From Nepenthes gracilis (lineage: Eukaryota > Streptophyta > Magnoliopsida > Caryophyllales > Nepenthaceae): a DNA stretch of 64,000 bases. The stretch lies in contig BSYO01000030.1 in NCBI GenBank assembly GCA_033239525.1, positions 8,779,119-8,843,118 on the forward strand. The letters are read 5' to 3'. Under the pieces are notes generated by a model that was given only the letters and a program-made list of their open reading frames with translations, was not told the DNA's origin and did no database searches. This document shows, in pieces, positions 58,951 through 64,000 of the stretch (its first letter is position 1; every line of letters begins with the position of its first letter). Both the position numbers and the translations under genes were made by a program.

Positions 58951-60030
58951 ACATGACAAAAAGTGAGAAGGATAACAATAATTATATGTGGAAATATCGA
59001 AAGTAGGAACTAATGGCTAATGATAATATCATCTACTAGAGTCAAATATTGAAAGTCGGGCTATGCCACTATTTAGAACCTATGGGTGGACTGTCTATAT
59101 GTAATATTCTATAGATGGGAACAAACACTACTTTCTAAACTGTGGATGTTAGGTAGTGATCTTCACTTTCAAAGTAATATATTAAATTATGTCCGAACAT
59201 ATTTTGTCAATTTTTTATAATGGTTCTTATGTTAAACAAAAGAAATACTTAACACAAATTATAAGTTTCTAACTGAAAAAACAAATAATCTTTATGAATT
59301 TTAAAGTAGAGTTTTTATCAAATATTTATATAAAAGGGACATGCAAGGCTAATTTTTCAAATATCTCAAGAACTTTTAACAAATTTCATAAAGTTAGGCA
59401 CAAACTTTCACAATCTCACAAAATATGAACAATATGGACATGCATGCATTTAAAAGAAAAGAAGGACAACAAAGGAATACGTCCATATTCATTTAAACAA
59501 GAATCAAAAGGAATATTAAGAGGATTTCAACAAAAAAAGGGGGGGCTTGGATAGTGTCTTAAGTTGAATCTTACCAAGATCTAACACAAAAATACTTCAA
59601 AATCAAATTCCTTTATTTTCTCTCTCTTCCTCTCTTTCTCTCTCCTCTCTCAACTCTCTGACAAAAATGAGTTGAAAAACACTGAAGGTCCTTACATACT
59701 TAGATTGGTATATGAGTTCCAGTCGTGTGCCCATTAGGCATGAGGCCAAGATGTTACCAGCTCTCATGCATTCGTGTGTGGCCTTAGGTGCACAGCGACT
59801 GCCATGCACACATGAGCGAGCATGCTTCATCCGCTCCACAAGTGCCATCCCATTCTACCATGCGCGCATCATGTGCCAGTTATACTATCATGCATTTACA
59901 AATGTGCCTTCATATGCCTCTAAAGATCCCAGTTCTGCTCCCAACGTACGGGCGCGGCTGAAGCCATTTGTGAAAATCTTCATCAAATAAATTAGTTAAG
60001 TTGAACTAAAGATATGGTTCTTTATTTTTT
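58951..60030. other. Non-coding, partly repeat-derived
   Basis: No gene was recognised. The CT-rich run at about 59.62-59.66 kb and the less AT-rich 59.7-59.95 kb look like pieces of another LTR, but no terminus was found. Confidence 0.35.
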
Positions 60031-61130
60031 TTCTCTATTAATTACATTAGGCTTCTTTGCAAGATAGTGTAAAATAAGATCTAAACAATGTGCTATACAA
60101 CCAGTCCAATAGAGATGCCTCTTCTTTTGCATAAGAAGCTTTTATTGCCCTTCATTATCTGTGATAGTTTTGACCATTTTCTCCTCTCCAATGTTTTAAA
60201 TACCTTGCCTATTATATAATTAAAGAAATTAATAAGGTACTTGTGTTGTAATTATCTGCTCTACACACATAACAGTAACACCAAACTGTCAATTTAATCC
60301 TTCAGTTACCAATTCTATTCATCCAAGTGGACATACGTTAGCTCATACAGAATGGGGCCTTAACCATTTTCCACATTCTACTGCTGTTTCTAATATTGTC
60401 TGGTAAAACAGGTTAATAGTACTAATTGTTTGTCACAACCTTTCTCAAAATTTTGATCTAGTTAGTTTTGACCTCTTGTTTCTGTGCAAAGATGGGTTAT
60501 TTCCTCCAAACTAGCATATGTGCTCTCTGGATGGATACATTGGCTTCTGCTCCCTGCTTCATATCTCCCTCTTGAACAATAGTGTCGGGATATCTTCAGC
60601 TCCCACTACTCTCCATCCCTTAACGCCTCTTCCCTGTTCTCAAAATGGGATGCTTGTGCATTAAATCTCTATTGTCCCACACATTCTGACTGATGATTTC
60701 TATCGTCTTGTCGTCTCAAATGGAGCATCTTCCTCCTCTCCTGCTAGATCCATCACTTAACTATGACCTGAGCTGCCCATTTTTGTATGTTAGGTCTACC
60801 TGTACCCACTCATTATGTCCTCATGCAATTTCCTCTGGATCCTATTTTCTCTTTTCTATGTGCTTTTGCTCGTTCAGATGGATTTATATGAGCTAGCTGA
60901 CTTCTTTTGAAACTTGGGTACAAAAACTTTCCTTCTATCATGGCCCAAATGTTTTGAACTCCATTGATCTCCCCTTTGATAAATTTCACAAAATTTATAT
61001 CTAGATTTATTCACATTCCCAGCCATGGGTACACCAAAATGCCAAGTCATCCCATGATCTCTTGTTAGGGACATTTCTGAGGCAACTAGCCCTATCTTCC
61101 TTTTTGATGCCTTTATAGGTATCTCAATTC
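60030..61130 (-). pseudogene. hAT-family transposase remnant (BED finger and DUF659)
   Basis: Minus-strand remains of a hAT DNA-transposon transposase. At 61.1-60.95 kb DHGMTWHFGVPMAGNVNKSR is followed by YKFCEI and KHLGHDR, a BED-type zinc finger with damaged Cys and His spacing. At about 60.40-60.32 kb a stretch reads YQTILETAVECGKWLRPHSV. Near 60.19-60.05 kb VKTITDNEGQ and LYWTGCIAHCLDLIL match the DUF659 core (VVTDNA...W.PCAAHCIDLML). Many stops separate the pieces and the C-terminal dimerisation domain was not seen. No terminal inverted repeats or 8-bp duplication were identified. It lies between the direct LTRs at 54.5 and 63.7 kb, so it may be a nested insertion. Confidence 0.75.
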
Positions 61131-63340
61131 CTACACAAATAAAAATTTTACAAATTGTCAAAATAATTAAAAGATTATCAAGCTTAAAAACATAATCTCA
61201 AAAGATATCAAATTAATCATACCCAAAGCACAACTTCTACTAATAAAAATTTAGAGTAATATTACTTTTTAGCCATCATTTAGCTACCCACTATGACATG
61301 ACATTTATCTATCTAGTTTTATGTCGGCCCATTAGTGTGACTAGATGAATGGAATGCCATGTTGTCCAGGAGTGTCTAGAGGGTTTCCACAAATCATTTC
61401 TCAAAAGTTATATATAATTTACAAATTGAAGCCCTTTTAAATAAATAATTGTTTTTCGAAAATACAATAACGAACAAATATGCAATTTAGGTTATTAGGA
61501 GTTGGAAAATAATAATTTAACCCTAAGGACAAGCTTTATCTTAGCCCTAAGTATAATTTGAAATCAAATCAACTGTATTTTATTCATTTTTTAAACTAGT
61601 AAAAAAATTATACAAAAATTCCCCAATAATATAAAACATAACTCATATTAATCAAACCACAAAGGCCAAGGCCAATAATAATATTTTCTTAACATTTCTA
61701 CTAACTATTAGTTGAAATAATATATCAATTAATAAAAATAATTTAGATATTTCAACAATCCACAAAACAGTGGATTTACACTTTTAAGAACAAACCCTAA
61801 GCATATTAATTAAATTTATATGAAAGGAATATTTATAATTAGTATTTAGAATTATTGAATTTCAAATTTTAAAAAAATTAAATAAAAATCAACATGATGT
61901 TTGTACGCTAGCTTCTAATAACAAATTTATCAAGACCCTGCTCACAATCTTAACACAAATTACAATTTAAGTTAATTTTGTAATATTTTTGGGGAAAAAA
62001 TATATATACACTGAAATCAATTTTTGACAAAACAAGTGTAAGTAATATTATACACCACAAATTTAGAAATTCAAAAATACAAATTAAGTACTATTTCCAT
62101 GAAGGCAATAATAGAGCATTTATATTCTTAAGAAACTAAGCGCAAGAGTGAGGTGTTCTTCTGCTCTTATTGAAAATGTTTTGAGGGATTTGTTTGATTT
62201 GAAAAATATGGAATCAAATGGTGTTTTGAACCTAAAATCCAATAAATATGTGTTAAAAGTTAAAACACTAGATTCAAGCTAATTCAAACCCAAAAAAGGA
62301 TGTAGAATGGATATCTTACCATTTGTTATTTGTGAGAATTTTAGCTTCAATCTCAAATATAGAACAAAATCTTATCTTTTGAAAGATGTATTTATTTGGA
62401 TTTGTGAGATTAAGTGGTAGGTATGTTTTGATTTCTTTAGATTTGTGAATGTGGAGAATAAATTCAAGAATTAAGAGGGTTTTAACGAACAAGGAAATGC
62501 AGTGTTGTGTGCTTACATCACTGTCAGCCCAAGCAGCAGAAATAATTGTTGGGATTTAAAATATTGGTTGTATCTGATGATAATTGCAATATGTCTTAGA
62601 TCTGATACCGATATATCAAAATATTGGCCGATATTTTGATGCATGATCCTAATCACCCATGCTACTTTTGGTGAGTTATGTCAAGTCCAAGTTTTGTTGG
62701 TTGAATCTACACCAACTATCATACTATCAATCACAACACCACCAGCAGCCACCACCATGGACCACCGTCTTTCTCCATGACCAAAACCTTATCTTAACAT
62801 CACACCAGTTTTAATAATATCAAGAATCGAACATAACTGCCACAAGTTTAGCCCACAGCCCACCTCCTTCCACACATAGAAAGCCAACCACCCTATAAAC
62901 ATCAGATAGTGTCGACTATCATTGTTGTTTCCTTTCCTGCCATCATCACTTGGCATCAGAGTTTATTGCAATCTATTTTCACTTTTTCTGAGAGAGAGTG
63001 AGAGCAAATTACGGTGTTCAAGTCTGGGCATGTGACCCAATTTTGAACAGCAATCTAACTTTATACTTTGCTGTAGAGTCCATTCTTTTGTGAGCAAACT
63101 TGGACATCTATTTACAAAGATAAATAAATAAACTTGCAAAACAGGGGTGCCTTTTGGCAAAGATGGGTGAACTGATATAGAAAAGGGTTTGCTCCACTCC
63201 ACTAGCCTTGAATGACGGATGGAAGTAACAGAGGAGAAGAGGAGAGGATGAGAGGGAAGACTTGCTTTGGAGTTGGCTTTCAAGTGATGGAAGAGTGGAG
63301 TCAAATGCAGGAATTATCAGAGACTTAACTACTCATAAAT
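61131..63340. other. AT-rich non-coding DNA
   Basis: No gene supported. A perfect 10-bp inverted repeat (ATCAAAATAT and ATATTTTGAT, spacer TGGCCG) lies at 62615-62640. The 113-codon minus frame at 62963-63304 shows no family resemblance. Confidence 0.4.
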
Positions 63341-63708
63341 CTGACACCACTTGAAATATTGAACAATTTCCTTCCAGACTTTAAATGATTTTGTTGATTT
63401 GGATCCAATTGTGGAGGCCAACGCAGTGAAGGTTTCATATATTAAGGAATTGTTAGTTGAGCATGATGACATGATCTTGATTCTTCAAGGGGAGATTTGG
63501 GAACTTTGACATTATTGAGTTCATCTTTCTTTCAAAGTTCCACAAATCGATGGAGCATAAATCCATTTTTCTTCTACATATTCTTAAATTTCAAAGTACA
63601 CCACTGTTCATTTCTCATATCATGAACTTCCATATTTGGTACTATTTCTGTTTTTTTTTCCTCCAACATGATAAAACTTGTCCTGAGTATTTATCAATGG
63701 GGGCAGGG
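63341..63708 (+). other. 3' end of the large element, with polypurine tract
   Basis: An open stretch at about 63.38-63.51 kb includes DFVDLDPIVEANAVKVSYIK, loosely like the spacer after a gypsy integrase core. GGGGGCAGGG (63699-63708) directly before TGTTGATGCGGGAC is a convincing polypurine tract. Confidence 0.45.
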
Positions 63709-64000
63709 TGTTGATGCGGGACTGGTACATGGCCAAAAGTAGGAACTGGTCTTATTGTAAATTTTCAGACTTATTTTGGGTTAAGAAGTTATTGCATTGT
63801 ATTGATACATTTAGGTAGTATCTTTAATTATTTAGGTAATCTTCTATTATTTAGCTAGTTTCTTATAATTGAATATCTTTTGCAATTAGGTATTAGGATT
63901 TCAGCTGATCTCTTTCTATTTTAGCTCCTAGGAGTTTACCCAGTAAATTAGGGCTTATCACTATTTTTCAAAGTTAAATTATGAATAGAAATGTGTTTTG
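63709..64000 (+). repeat. 3' LTR of the large + strand element, cut by the window edge
   Basis: Begins TGTTGATGCGGGAC after a polypurine tract and aligns with 54538 onward for its whole visible length. By comparison with the left copy only the last 75 bases or so are missing. Confidence 0.6.

Noticed and set aside
62963..63304. A 113-codon minus-strand frame
   Set aside because: No recognisable domain; it lies within the interior of the large LTR-bounded element and its composition is not gene-like.

Overview
The window is nuclear DNA of a flowering plant, probably a eudicot. It is very AT-rich, most of it is decayed LTR retrotransposon, and only two host genes can be supported. One is an intronless FANTASTIC FOUR (FAF) family gene on the + strand at about 9.9-10.85 kb. 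The other is the 5' part of SCY2, a chloroplast SecY-like translocase gene, on the + strand from 45.86 kb, whose three recognisable exons have canonical GT-AG junctions and join in frame. No rRNA gene, complete tRNA gene or CRISPR array was seen.

Layout. 0-2.1 kb: gag and probable 5' LTR of an old Ty1/copia element on the minus strand, the LTR carrying a 29-bp tandem hairpin repeat. 2.1-9.6 kb: AT-rich DNA with a MITE-like inverted repeat, small tandem duplications and a second, more decayed copy of the same copia gag start. 9.6-10.85 kb: FAF gene with upstream ORF. 10.85-20.6 kb: AT-rich non-coding DNA with an LTR-like block and a GC-rich island. 20.66-22.4 kb: an 875-bp tandem duplication. 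23.58-29.49 kb: a nearly complete minus-strand Ty1/copia element with both LTRs and a near-perfect 5-bp target duplication. 29.79-37.2 kb: a rearranged minus-strand Ty3/gypsy element (Tekay/del-like chromovirus) that ends abruptly in integrase beside an inverted LTR half; its 5' LTR sits in an older gypsy RT fragment (37.2-37.6 kb). 38.2-43.3 kb: a 3'-truncated Ty3/gypsy Tat-lineage element with archaeal-type RNase H, followed by a second Tat LTR at 44.5-45.2 kb. 45.8-50.8 kb: SCY2 exons 1-3, with LTR-like copies of one repeat family in introns 1 and 3. 54.5-64 kb: a pair of direct LTRs about 9 kb apart, enclosing a + strand Tat-type LTR and a minus-strand hAT transposase remnant.

How it fits together. 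The mobile elements are nested and mostly dead: Gln and Trp codons turned into stops, lost catalytic or zinc-binding residues, frameshifts and truncations. SCY2 exon 4 was not found in the 13 kb after exon 3, so either a transposon-inflated intron continues past the window or the gene is truncated. Boundaries of old LTRs are estimates made by eye.
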